A DNA stretch of 64,000 nt from NCBI GenBank assembly GCA_009667805.1, contig CM019068.1:2897218-2961217 (forward strand), in the 5' to 3' direction. The notes below the pieces were generated by a model, which saw only the letters and a list, made by a program, of their open reading frames with translations, had not been told where the DNA came from and ran no database searches. The position numbers and the translations under genes were made by a program. Positions 10,827 to 21,199 of the stretch are shown here, piece after piece. The stretch is from Leptobrachium leishanense. Lineage: Eukaryota; Chordata; Amphibia; Anura; Megophryidae. Every line of letters starts with the position of its first letter. Position 1 is the stretch's first letter.

Positions 10827-12281
10827 TCAGATGCTCACGGCTGTGGTTTTTGTCAGCTTTAGCCTCAGCAGATTGGTCTCGTTGGTGACGACCTTCCATG
10901 CTGGTTCAGGACTGGCTGCAGCTACTTTCAGTCTGGAGTGATGTATCCACGGGACCACCTCGGCAACCTTTACTGCTGTAGGGGTTGATAACAGGACAAG
11001 GTAAGGACCTCTCCACTTTGGGCCTAGTGGGTCATTTTTCCACTCTTTCACCCATACTGAATCACCTGGAAAATACTTGTGGAGTGGGGGATACAAAAAG
11101 TGAGGTATATTATCTCCCACCCAAGTATTCAGTTTCTGCATTGATTTACCTAACAATACAACCTGATCATTTAATTTAGTTTCTCCCAATGCCCGAAGGT
11201 CCCCCCTTAGTCCAGTAATCAGAGGGGTAGGCCGTCCGAACATGAGTTCATACAGACTTAGCTTCAATTGGGGGGTTGGCCTGCACCTAATGTCCCGGCT
11301 GGGTGGAGTAGAGGTAATGTCACCGCTCTGCATGGAGAGAGCCTGTGGAGTCATGGGTTCAATCCCAGCAAGCAACCTCTCCAGTAAGTGTCCTTGGCAA
11401 GACACCTAACAGTACACACTCACCACCCAGGACATACTTGAAAACGAGAGAAATCTCAATGTATCCTTCCTGGTAAAATCCTTTCACAAAAAAAAAAAGA
11501 GGACTATCGGCAGCACATCCAACCAGCCTAGCGACGTCTCTTGGCACAATTTGGACATCAAAGTCTTTAGGGTGCAGTTCATTCTCTCGACTTTTCCTGA
11601 GCTTTGGGGCCTGTAGGCAGTATGTAGCTTCCAGGTGATGCCCAACAGGCGGGCAAGCTGTTGTAAACAGTTCTGTATGAATGCAGGGCCATTGTCCAAC
11701 CCTATCTCAAGAGGCAATCCATAACGTGGTATTATTTCTTTCATCAGACTTTTCACTACTTCCACAGTCTTTTCAGTTCTTGTTGGGAAAGCTTCCACCC
11801 ATCCTGTCAGAGTACACACCATTACCAGTAGGTATTTGTATCCTTTGCAGGGCGGCAGCACTGTGAAGTCTATTTGTAGCGATGCCATTGGGGATAGCCC
11901 GATTGGCTGCTTCCCTGGAAGTCGAGATGGGCCTGTTCTCGGGTTGTTTTTGGCACATGTCACGCACTGCTGGGCTATTGCTTTGCAGACTACTGACAGT
12001 CCGGGTACGTAGAAATGTGGCTCTAATTGCTGTTCCATCACTTCTCTTCCTCCATGGGTACTTGCGTGAAGTGTTCTTACAATCTCAGGAGCCAATGTTG
12101 CTGGTAGGACTATTTGTCCATTCTTCAACTGGAACCATCCGTCTTCTCCATATCCACCTTGTTCTTCTGATAGCCACTTCTTTTCTTTCTCTGAATATAC
12201 GGGTGTCCATTCACTCAGTGGCGCCGGTAGAAGTGCAGCCACCACTGGTTTTGCTTTGTATCGTGCCCATTCTCCATGGTT
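10827..12281 (-). pseudogene. pol: ERV integrase (C-terminal part of pol), split by a SINE
   Basis: Integrase joins viral DNA to host DNA. The zinc-binding HHCC domain is present (LHASTH, then CVTC). The catalytic core shows IDFT, LDNGPAF and KVERMN, a D,D(35)E triad, all intact in the frame running from 12611 to 11510. A ~200-bp SINE interrupts the reading frame just after the core. Downstream (about 11296-10827) the C-terminal region resumes with a GPYLVLL block like the GPY/F module of gammaretroviral integrases. The first part is one open frame with the second half of the OGFr domain. The pol stop overlaps the env start, as in gammaretroviruses. Confidence 0.92.
11297..11505 (+). mobile_element. 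tRNA-derived SINE candidate in ERV integrase
   Basis: About 200 bp with an A-box-like TGGAGTAGAGG and a B-box-like GGGTTCAATCCC at RNA polymerase III promoter spacing, ending in a run of A (about 11487-11501). It interrupts an otherwise continuous integrase reading frame. Target-site duplications are not obvious, so the exact ends are uncertain. I do not recognise the family. Confidence 0.65.
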
Positions 12282-12884
12282 TCCCCAGACAAATTCTTCT
12301 TTCGGGAAATAGTATCGCCATGTAAAGAACAGCAGATCTTGTCTGTCTTGTGAATCTCTTACTGCTGGTATGAAAAAGTTCATTGCACTTTTCTTCATTT
12401 TTGGCAGCTTATTTTTGATAAGGATCTCCTTGAGGAAGAACCTCACCAACGGGGCTTGGTACTCTTCTGCTCCCAATTCTCCCATACTTAGCAATATTCG
12501 TGTAATCCGTAGATTATTATGAAGGTTGGTTGTCAAATTTTCGAAACGTTCGGCGAAATTTTCTGCTCGTTCAATTTCTGTTACTTTTGTATCTTCTTCA
12601 TACTCCCCCATTCATTTTACGCCGAAGAATTTCAGCATCATTTTGTAGGCTCTGTGTAGTCTTTGCTGAACTTCTGAGGTGTTAATCATTAGGCGTGTCT
12701 CTTGCGGATTCAGAGGAGTGGAATAGAAATTTCGGCCTTGAGACTGAGTTGGGAAAAGCCATTGGATATAATCATGATTAAGTTCTAATAGTTCGTAATC
12801 ATCTTGCCATTTGTGCAATATAATTTCAATGAACTCGCCTTTGGGTTCAAATTTTCTCCAATTCATGTAGAATTCGTAGTTTGG
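12282..12884 (-). pseudogene. OGFr-like domain embedded in retroviral pol
   Basis: About 200 codons that match the conserved region of the opioid growth factor receptor family (OGFR/OGFRL1). Visible blocks include NYEFYMNWRKFEP, DDYELLELNHDYIQWLFP, HNNLRITRIL, a GELG motif, QAPLVRFFL, SAMNFF and EEFVWG, in the family's usual order and spacing and without introns. It lies after the RNase H end (GNRRADQAAK) and before the integrase HHCC domain. Its second half is in one uninterrupted frame with integrase for 375 codons. A single in-frame TGA at about 12612-12614 interrupts the domain, in line with decay elsewhere in the provirus. Host OGFR is a nuclear-envelope-associated receptor linked to growth inhibition; what a viral copy would do is unknown. 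The domain identity is strong; capture from a host gene is inferred. Confidence 0.93.
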
Positions 12885-12929
12885 CATGGGAGGTTGAGGC
12901 TCTTGCTTGCAGAGTAGGACTTTGGCTTG

Positions 12930-14194
12930 ATCAATTGTTAGCAATGGTTTTGCAGCTGCTTTTGCGGCCTGGTCAGCGCGCCTGTTGCCTTTTGGGATTT
13001 CATCATGACCTTTTGGTGGCCACGACAGTGCATGATACTGACAGCGCTTGGTTTCCATACAGCTTCTAGGAGGACCGCGATTTCAGCCGCATACTTGATT
13101 TGTTGTCCTGAGGAAGTAAGTAGGCCTCTTTCTTTGTAGAGTGCACCATGTGCATGGACTGTCATGAAGGCGTACTTGGAATCAGTGTAGATATTCACCC
13201 TCTTGCCTTCGGAGATTTCTAGAGCCCTGGTTAGGGCTGTTTTTTCAGCCAGTTGTGCAGATGTATGGCCTGGTAGTGGATTTGCTTCTATAATTTCTTC
13301 TGCTGAGACAACTGCATAGCCGGAGACTTTCTTCCCATCATCCATGTAACTGCTACCATCGGTGAATAGCTGTAGATCGTATTTGTCTAGGGGTACGTCT
13401 TTCAAATCTGGCCTGCTACTAAACACTTCTTCCATGACTTGGAGGCACTCATGATCTGGATCCTCTTCACAGTCAGGCAGTAAAGTAGCAGGGTTCAAGG
13501 TAGCGATGAGGTCCAGATGAACCCGTGGATTCTCACACATCATGGCTTGGTACTTTGTCATCCGGCTGTTGCTGAACCAGTAACTTCCTTTTACATCCAG
13601 CAGGGCTTTGACAGCATGGGGCACCTTGACGTGAAGAACTTGTCCAAGGGTCAGCTTGTCTGCTTCTGCTATCAGCATTGCGGTGGCTGCCACGGCTTTC
13701 AGGCATGGGGGTAGGCCACAGACCACAGGGTCGAGTTGCTTGGAGAGATAGGCCACAGGCCTCAGCCAAGAGCCGAAACTTTGGATCAGCACTCCTGTCG
13801 CTGTTTGATTGTGTTCATGCACGTACAGCTGGAAGGGCTTGCTGTGATCTGGTAGTCCCAGTGCAGGAGCTTCCATTAACAGAGTCTTTAACTTTAGGAA
13901 TGCTGCTGTTTGCTCTTCTTCCCAGAGGAAGGGGTCCTGTTCTCCCCCCTTTGTGGCCTGATGAAGGGGCTTGGCAATATCTGCGAAGTTGGGGATCCAC
14001 AGGCGGCAGAAGCCTGCAGCTCCCAGAAACTCACGAACTTGTCTCCTGGTCTTTGGTTGGGGTATTCGGCATACCGCTTCTTTTCTTTCAGCCCCGATGC
14101 GCGCTTTGTACCTGTTAATTGAAAACCTAAGTACTTTACACTTTGTTTGCATATTTGTGCTTTCTTTCTTGACACCCTGTAACCTGCTTGGCAT
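12930..14194 (-). pseudogene. pol: ERV RT connection and RNase H
   Basis: Continuation of pol after a frameshift near 14100-14130. It has the RT thumb/connection region (FLGAAGFCRLWIPNF, PLHQATKG) and an RNase H domain with TDGSSYMDDG, an acidic helix (EKTALTRALE), YTDSKYAFM and, after a second frameshift near 13010, the GNRRAD end motif. RNase H removes the RNA strand during reverse transcription. The motif residues look intact but the two frameshifts break the polyprotein. The OGFr domain follows some 20 residues after RNase H. Confidence 0.9.
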
Positions 14195-15297
14195 AGTAGA
14201 TGTAGCAGGGCTTTTGTGGCAGATAAACAGTCTTTTTCTGTGGGAGAAGCCAGTAATAAATCATCCACATATTGTAATAAGACAACTTTGTCTGGCTGAG
14301 CGTTGAAGGAGCGGAGGTCTTGGCTGAGCGCGCATCCGAAGATCGTGGGCGAGTTCTTGAAACCTTGAGGAAGGCGTGTCCAGGTCATTTGATGGCGCGC
14401 TCCACTGGTAGATTCCTCCCACTGAAATGCAAAAAGGGGCTGGCTTGCTGGAGCCAGACGGATGCAAAAGAAAGCGTCTTTTAAATCAAGAACCGTGTAA
14501 TATTTTGTATCTCCGGGAATTAGTGCCAACAAATTGTATGGATTGGGAACCACAGGGTGTAGGGTTACTGTGGCTTCATTGACAGCTCGTAAATCTTGGA
14601 CTGGGCGGTACTCTTGTGTGTCCTCTTTCAGTACTGGCAACAGGGGTGTGTTCCACGGTGACACGCAGAATTTCAATATGCCGTGGTTTTTAAGTCTCTG
14701 TAAATGTGTCTGGATATTCTGCTTGGCTTTTTGTGGGATATGATATTGTCTTAGAGCCACAGGCGTTGCACCAGGTTTTAAATCGACGTACACTGGGGGA
14801 ATATTTACAGCTAGTCCGAGCGGATTTTCCTCCGCCCATACCCCAGGAATTTCGAGGAGTAGTGTGTGCAGGTCCGGGCTTGCCGGCAGAGTTGGTGCTG
14901 TGCGCCATTCTTCCTCTCTTGGCATAATTACTGCAATTTTCACAGATTGGGGGTGCTGAATGGCTGGGTTGTACTGCCGAGCAGAGCTGCCACTCTCAGG
15001 CAGGTCTAATTGAGCATGTCCCCCGGGAAGGAACGTAATTTGGGCTTGCAATTTGCAAAGGATATCCTGCCCCAGGAGCTGGATGGGACATTCGGGCATA
15101 TACAAAAATTCATGTTCAACATTATGCCCACCCACACTACATTTTCGAGAAGCAAGGAAGGGGTACTTAGCAGACACCCCCATCGCTCCCATAATATCAA
15201 CTTCATTTCCCATAGGGGGTGCAATTTGCTGTGTTACGACAGAATATTCAGCACCGGTGTCAACCATAAAAATTTCATCTTTATTTCCCACTCTCAT
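14100..15297 (-). pseudogene. pol: ERV protease and reverse transcriptase
   Basis: The frame holds an aspartic protease (active site VDTGAEYS, residues 12-19 from the Met at 15297, and the LLGQDIL flap-side block). It then holds a reverse transcriptase with LPQGFKNSP, VLDLKDAFF and the YVDD box at 343-346. It is in the same frame as the end of gag, separated by stop codons, so the Met given is only the first one and not a real start. The frame is lost near 14100. The organisation (gag stop, then protease in frame) is that of gamma- and epsilonretroviruses. Confidence 0.92.
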
Positions 15298-15369
15298 AGT
15301 GACCGTGGGCTCGTGATTACCGAGCGGGATGGGCCCAGGTCCTTGTCAATATGTACCTTGCCCTTCAAA

Positions 15370-16901
15370 TTACGTTCCCGCCAAACCCACGAATCCTGCA
15401 CCGGCACCCTCACTCCTTTCATATGTGCCGTTCGTTACCTGACCATTGGAGGCTTGTCCTCCCGACTCCCCAGCCTCCCCTTGTTCCCCAAATTTAGCCA
15501 AAAATGCAGGACAATCATTTTTCCAGTGACCTTCACCCCGGCACCTGGCGCACTGGTTGGGTCCCAGGGGTTCCCTAGGGGCTCCCCTACCTCTTCCTCG
15601 AGCCCCCCTACCCCTTGCTCTCCCTCTGTCCGGGCCACCTCGTCCTCCACCATTTCCCATATAACCGACCACACCTGTGTGTCCTCTTTGTCTCTTTATC
15701 TCTTCCCGCTTCTCCTCTAGGTCCCGGTTATGAAACACTTTATTAGCAATTTCAACTAATTCGCTAATACCTTTTCCCAAGAACCCATCTAATCTCTGTA
15801 TTTTATTCCGTATATCTCTCTGTGACTGACCCACAAAAGAAGAATTAATTAACCTCTGGTTCTCCACTGCCTCAGGGTCAATAGGACTATACATCCTGTA
15901 CGCATCCAGCAACCTTTCTAAAAACGCGCTTGGGGATTCTTTAGGCTCCTGTACGATATCTGCTATCTTCCCCATGTTTGTGGGCTTTTTCCCTCCCACT
16001 TTAACACCCATTATTACTGCTGTCCGGTACGTCTGTAGGTGAGCAATACCTGCAGCGGTATTGTATGGCCATCGGGGATCTGTTTTGGGGTAATGCTCCT
16101 CTGCCCACGCTTCCGGCTGGGGCTTAGCATCTACTACGGCTTGGGCAAGCAGAATCTTCCGCGCGCTACTATTTATTCGGGCTCTTTAGTAAACATTGTC
16201 AGCATTAGTTGCTGACAATCTGCCCATGTGGGGTTATGCGTAAGCATAACTGACTCTATCATACTAGCCACTGCTGCGGGATTAGTGGAATACAGTGGTG
16301 TGTGTGTTTTCCAATTAAAGAGATCCGTTGTCGTGAATGGGACATATGTGTATTGCACTGGCCCAGGTGCTCCGCGTGGCGGAGCGAAGGGAGCTGGCCG
16401 GGAAGTAGCAGCTGCCTGCTCCCCCCTCTCCGCCCGCGCAACCGTGGCACTCAAAGCTTCTCTAGCTGCCCCATAACATGATGGATAGGGCGGGGGCAAA
16501 GAATCAATCTCCTCCGGTTGTTCTATCAACACCGGTCTCCCTTTTTCTTCATTATTTGGGGGTACCTGTTTCTTATTTTTTCCCGCCATCATTATAAAAT
16601 GACTTTTATCTTTTACACAATGCCTCCATATATCTATATACGGGTACTGCTCAGGATGTCCGCATTTCCCGGTGACTTGGGAATGCACTCTCTGTATTAG
16701 CTCCGGGTCCATTGACCCCTGCTCTGGCCACTCTGGAACTAACAGTGGCCACACAATTGTACACATCAATGTTAGTTTCTCCTTAGTTAACTCTATACCA
16801 TAATCATGCGTTGCATATAGCGCTTCAAAATTCTGCACCATATACCCTAAGGGCGTCTCACCCTTCTTTACCTTACTGGGTTTGGACAGCCCGTTACCCA
16901 T
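15370..16901 (-). pseudogene. gag: ERV gag
   Basis: Structural polyprotein. It starts MGNGLSK, giving an N-myristoylation glycine, with a matrix-like WPLLVPEWP block, then a PPPY late-budding motif (about residues 136-139). A frameshift near 16170 separates this from the capsid region. That region has the major homology stretch around ESPSAFLERLLDAYRMYSP, charged helices, a Gly/Arg-rich segment and one zinc knuckle CARCRGEGHWKNDC. These are hallmarks of gammaretroviral gag. The frame ends in TAA at 15370, with a TGA ten codons further and protease continuing in the same frame. Confidence 0.92.
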
Positions 16902-17957
16902 CGTTACCCTTAAAAAAACAGTAACCTTTTTACAATGCAGATATTACTTTTTAGCAAGAATACTTCAGTCAACAATTCATATGTGTCTGAGCCGCTTCCT
17001 CCGTCAGTAGCCGGACTGCAGTCGCCTGAGCCGGAAACGTACCTTGGGAGTCCACTCTCAAGTTTGCTTTCTCGCAATGCGAGTAGGCGCTCGATCACTC
17101 ACAGCACTCAAATCACTCACAGCACGTACTGTACCAGATACTTTCAGCACAAAACAAAACATAAACAATTCTACTCTCTCTACTAGCCGAGGGCACACCG
17201 TCCCTCCTTTTGGCTCCTTATACCCCGTCAATTGAACTCTACTCTATGTCTGTTTGTGGCTATGTGCACCCCGTTCTATAACTATACGCCCGTCTGCAAT
17301 TCCAATTTGCCTATGGATAATCTACCCACCCGGCACCACTACCTCTGCAGCTACCGCTGACCTCAATTGGCCCCCTTCACTACACGACGTACACACTAGC
17401 ACTGACTCAGGGCTCTCAGCCCAGTCACAGAAATCCCTCCTCCTTTCCTTGTCCACGTGCAGAAGCTCTGTTTACAAACACTGACTATGACTATGCAACT
17501 CCACGTGGCTACTCTCTCCCTCTCTTACAGAACTACCATTTGGTTGGCATCCGATCCCCCGGGTCCAGACACGCGCTAGCCACTCTGGCTCCTTTGCTTG
17601 TCCGTGCTATCTGCGGCGGGTTCGGTATGTCAACGACACCGTGGCCGCGGGTCTCCTTCTCCAACTATGGTCGGACGTTTTCCCTCTATACCGGTATCTC
17701 TGATACACATACAAACATAGAAGACACTTTACCTATCGCCGCGCTGCTTGCTGTTTCCTCAGACTCGGTGGTGTCCCAGCTTCCCGGGCCGGGGGTCCGT
17801 TTGGGACGAGATGAGGTCCACTGAACAGGAAATCCTGCTTGGCGCCTGCAGATGTCAGCGCACCTTCAACGGATGCCCAACCGACGGGATCACTCGCACC
17901 TGCAGTCAACCGCTACAGTGTTCAGCAGCCGTTGTTGTGCCGGCAAGGGCCCGTATC
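16902..17957 (-). other. ERV 5' leader
   Basis: About 1.06 kb between the primer-binding region and the gag ATG, where a retrovirus keeps its splice donor and packaging signal. I see no conserved ORF. Short open frames here do not resemble known accessory proteins. Confidence 0.6.
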
Positions 17958-17975
17958 CCGGCTCACGAGCCCCCA
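17958..17975 (-). other. ERV primer-binding site, proline-tRNA-like
   Basis: Five bases after the 5' LTR the minus strand reads TGGGGGCTCGTGAGCCGGGA. The first 11 bases equal the 3' complement of tRNA-Pro, the primer used by many gammaretroviruses. The rest agrees only if two extra bases are allowed. Confidence 0.7.
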
Positions 17976-17980
17976 AGAAA

Positions 17981-18644
17981 TGTTACCGGAATCTGCTAGG
18001 TTCACTCGAGACGGAGCCGGACCGGACACAAACAAGGATTGTCTGAACACGAGTCTCTTCAGGAAAGGCAAACTTTATTAGTGTCGTCACACAATGCTCA
18101 CACAGGATTAAATCGCAAAGAGTGAGCCCCAATCTCACCCCGGCGAGGGGTTTTATACCCCGAATACATAATTAGGTACATCCCAATTAGCCCACCTCCC
18201 GGTGACACTTATCCCACCCCACGTGGGTTAATACCTCCCATTGTTAATACAAAGGCATTCCATACATTGACCGTAAATTGGCAAACTTCATGTTAGTCTG
18301 ACAGTTTGTGATTTGCTGCCGCACTCAATCCGGGCCGTGCCCACCTCCCTTGTGGCTGTGCTTGTTTATTCCAGATAAGACATGGTCTGGTTTCTACGCT
18401 CTCTTTGTCTCTCTGCAGGCCTTTGTGACCTTCATGTATCCATTCGTCATCCTGTCTCTCTGTGCCAAGAGCAGCCCGGATCTTCCCTTATTTTAATTGC
18501 TTCTCTGTTAATATAACACATTCCTAAGATTCTATGTAAGCTTCATTCTAAATCTACCTAGTTATTTTCAAGTGAACCAATATTCTGAACAAGATGGCCG
18601 CCTGGCTCATAATGGCAACCATCTTCCAGCCTGATTCCACTTCA
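17981..18644 (-). repeat. ERV 5' LTR
   Basis: A 664-bp LTR that on the minus strand starts TGAAGTGG and ends CCGGTAACA. It has a TATA box (GGTATAAAACCCC, about 18153-18165) and downstream a polyadenylation signal CTAATAAAG (about 18072-18080), giving a short R region. Its first 50 bases recur at 8143-8192 as the only remains of the 3' LTR. Confidence 0.9.
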
Positions 18645-18769
18645 CTGTTAGCTTGTGTTTGTTTGTATTTATTGTCAACCCATTAGGGACTTATGTGCAG
18701 GGGCTAGGCTTTGCCTTTATTTGGTTTTAATTGTCTCTTGGGGGATTGTATATATATATTTTTCTGCTT

Positions 18770-18950
18770 CCAGTGTTTTTTGCCTTCGGGGGACGAGTCC
18801 GTCTTTATGGCGCCTTTCTAGTGTGTTTTCGCGCTTCCCCTGTATCTCCGTCATTAGGAGAGGCGCGGCTTTGCGCCGCTGCCTGAGGTAAACGCTCGCA
18901 ACGACTAAAGGCGAGTTTTACCTCAGAGGCTACTGTATATGTTGAGACTC
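18770..18950 (+). mobile_element. Possible DIRS 5' region fragment
   Basis: Around 18815-18900 the sequence (CGCGCTTCCCC, then GGCGCGGCTTTGCGCCGC, then CTGAGGTAAA) resembles the reverse complement of the 5' region of the DIRS element at 32600-32720. It looks like a diverged, oppositely oriented fragment of a related element. The rest of 18650-19245 holds no recognisable feature. Confidence 0.4.
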
Positions 18951-19246
18951 TGGAGTCTGGTAATAATATGGTCCTTAGTGAGTAAAGTAAATTTCTGAAT
19001 AAAGTGAAACGCGCATGGTGAACAATGAATCTTACATGTTTCCGTGCATTGAAAGGTATATCAGTGATAGTGGGTTGGTTTCTCTTAGTTGTGATCCAAA
19101 ATATAGGGCCCTATTACAATCTTCGCGATAAAACGCTCGCGCAGCTCGTGATTTTTTGCGCAAAGGGTTAAACGTTAACGCCCGTAAATTAACGCTGGTA
19201 TTACCATCCTCGCGCATCTTTCCATCCGTCGAAAAATTGCCCGCTT

Positions 19247-19800
19247 TAAGGCCCCTGGCACACGAGCGTATAGGTACTGCGCACAGTGCGTCCGTTACGG
19301 ACATAATTTTTCACAGGAGATATTGTGTGTACTGCAAAAGTGTGTCCGCAACGGATGAAAATTTTGATGGGAGGTATTGTGTTCAACAGACGATAAGTTA
19401 ATAATTACGGACGTTGTACGGACGTTGAGAAAAAAAAAGAGGGGGAAATTAAGTTGAAAAAAAAATCGAGTTTTGTGGTGTTTGGAGTTTGGAGTAAGAT
19501 GGATGCAAGAGAGGCTGTGGCGTTTGCTATCTCAACATATGTTTATCTGAAGAAAAAAAAGAGATGAAAATGGTGGGTGCGTCCTATCAACACGGTCCGA
19601 CACCACCATGGGGCGTTCCAGAAGCTGTACAGGCCACTTCGTGAGGAAGACCAGGTAAAGTTCTACAATTACCTCCACATGTCGATAACATCATTCGACT
19701 AGTTGTTGGCCACTGTGAGAGAGCCGTTGATGAAGATGGACACCAACATGAGGACTGCCATATCACCAGAGGAGTTGCTGGTCCTCACATTACGGTAGGA
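19247..19800 (+). mobile_element. PIF/Harbinger DNA transposon fragment
   Basis: Begins GGCCCCTGGCACACGAGCGT, a Harbinger-like terminal sequence preceded by TAA/TTA, the usual target. From about 19499 it encodes the N-terminal part of a Harbinger transposase: a WVRPINTVR motif, QKLYRPLREED, YLHMSITSFD and an ISPEELLVLTLR block, broken by stops. The catalytic part and the other terminus are missing. Confidence 0.75.
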
Positions 19801-20086
19801 AATGAACGCTGTAGTTTCCTACCCACACAAAGACCTTACAACATATTACACACTAGGGGGGTTATTTAAAGAGAGACGATCTGGCCCCGAAAGATAAATG
19901 AATGCTGATTTTCAGCGTATGGTGACATTTCCTGGCCATTCAAGAGCCTGGGCGAGCATGAGACAGGACGTGTGAGAGCTGAGCTCCTGGTGGAAAGGTG
20001 ACTAATACGCAGAAACAGCTTGCACAGACCCGCCCAAAATCGACCAAAACTGACAGGCTGCTGGAAGAAGACCCCCAGATCCCGAT

Positions 20087-21034
20087 ATGCCGCAACAAAA
20101 GCAAAAAAAAACAAGCGATGGCCAGGTGACGCCAATCTTCACACCCCGCCGCACCATGGACACGAGGCAAGATGGCGGCCGGACCTCCGCAGCGGATGGC
20201 GGGGAGGAAACTGACAGCCTGGCAGACCACATCCCAGCTTCCAAGCAGGATATTTCGCCCTTATTCCTCAAAATATCGGAGGTACAGGAGATGCTGGCGA
20301 GGGAAATCCTAAAGAGATCGCAGGCAGTGAGGGTGGAAATACAGGCCCTGGAGGACCGCACTGATTCCCTGGAGACCCGAGTGGAGGAGGTGGTGGCACA
20401 GGCCAATGTGTCTGCGGACTGTGTCAATGGGTTGCAGGACAGAGTGGAATACTTGGAGGCGGCTATGGAGGATATGTTCAACCGCTCCAGACGGAATAAT
20501 TTGCGCATCCGAGGGCTCTCGGAAGAGGTGGCACAGGCTTCATTGGAGGCCACTGTGGTGGGCATAGTTCAGAGATTATTACCAGACCTGCCTATAGAAA
20601 GTTTTCTGATGGATAGAGTGCACCGCTCGCTGCGATCCAGAGGCCCTCCAAACTTGCAACCCTGTGATGTAATTTTGAGATTACACTACTATAAAACTAA
20701 AGAAAAGATCCTCAGAGCCAATAGAGTGAAATGTATTTAGTACGAAGATGTTGAGCTTCAGATCTATCCGGATTTGGCTTCGGTGACGCTGGTCAGGCGC
20801 TGGGATTGGAAGCCAGTGACTAAGCCACTTCGCGAAAACGGTCTCAAATACACCTGGGGCTTCCCATTTCGCTTAATGGTAACCAAAGATTCTCGCTCAT
20901 TTTCCTGTGCCACAGTGAGTGCTCTACCTGCATTTATGGAACGACTGGGCCTTAAGATGCCCGAGGGGATGCGTTCGGCTGGCTCGACACAACTTCAACG
21001 GCTCCCGGTGGAATGGTGGGAGGCACATACCTGA
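20087..21034 (+). pseudogene. L1-type LINE ORF1 (nucleic-acid chaperone), fragment
   Basis: ORF1p-like protein: coiled-coil heptads (about residues 70-140), then an RRM-type region with RRNNLRIRGLSE, DRVHRSLR and DVILRLHYYKTKEKILRA, then a C-terminal domain (DLASVTLVRRWDWKP). These resemble ORF1 of the more complete L1 at 36.8-44.9 kb. One in-frame TAG near 20738 interrupts it. ORF2 is absent: PLE sequence follows at about 21.1 kb. Sequence from about 19860 is probably its 5'UTR. Confidence 0.85.
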
Positions 21035-21199
21035 AAAGCCCTTAGCGGGCCATATTTTTTGTGGGGCAGGTTTCTGATGGTCAGAAGTGTCCCTCTGCGA
21101 CTTTGTCGGGTCGCCTTTGATGCCAAACGACTCTGATCAGCCCGACCTCATTGCCCGTTGTCAACAAAATGGAACGTATCTGGTAAGCGCAAAACAATA

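Larger units (their letters stand above)
8242..10899 (-). pseudogene. env: ERV env, disrupted by a solo LTR
   Basis: Envelope glycoprotein gene, surface plus transmembrane subunits. The first part (10899-9623) has a ~160-residue N-terminal leader with a hydrophobic segment at about residues 101-122 and an RQKR motif near 157-160. It then has a CWVC motif (189-192), several N-glycosylation sites and a furin-type RQKR at 396-399. A chromovirus LTR (8813-9617) then interrupts the gene. The second part (8807-8242) has a heptad-like region, a cysteine motif CEMTMHYECC (seven residues between C and CC) and a membrane anchor, then a stop 36 bp before the polypurine tract. The start overlaps the end of pol. 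Apart from the insertion both halves read without stops. Gammaretroviral-type architecture is seen; receptor use cannot be told. Confidence 0.88.
8143..18644 (-). mobile_element. Gammaretrovirus-like endogenous retrovirus with OGFr domain in pol
   Basis: Provirus read on the minus strand: 5' LTR (17981-18644), primer-binding region, a ~1-kb leader, gag, pro-pol, env, polypurine tract and a 50-bp remnant of the 3' LTR. Gag has a PPPY late motif and one zinc knuckle, gag and pol share one frame across stop codons, and env overlaps the end of pol, all gammaretrovirus-like. It differs in an OGFr-type domain inside pol and in an env with a long N-terminal leader. The coding regions carry several frameshifts and stops and two later insertions (a SINE at about 11300-11505 and a solo LTR at 8813-9617). 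It is a defective, fairly old provirus; orientation matches EIF3A but it lies upstream of that gene. Confidence 0.93.

Noticed and set aside
13517..14306. Plus-strand ORFs opposite ERV pol
   Set aside because: Shadow frames of the minus-strand reverse transcriptase and RNase H; no recognisable domain.
20002..20565. 187-codon minus-strand ORF
   Set aside because: Antisense shadow of the L1 ORF1 coiled coil.
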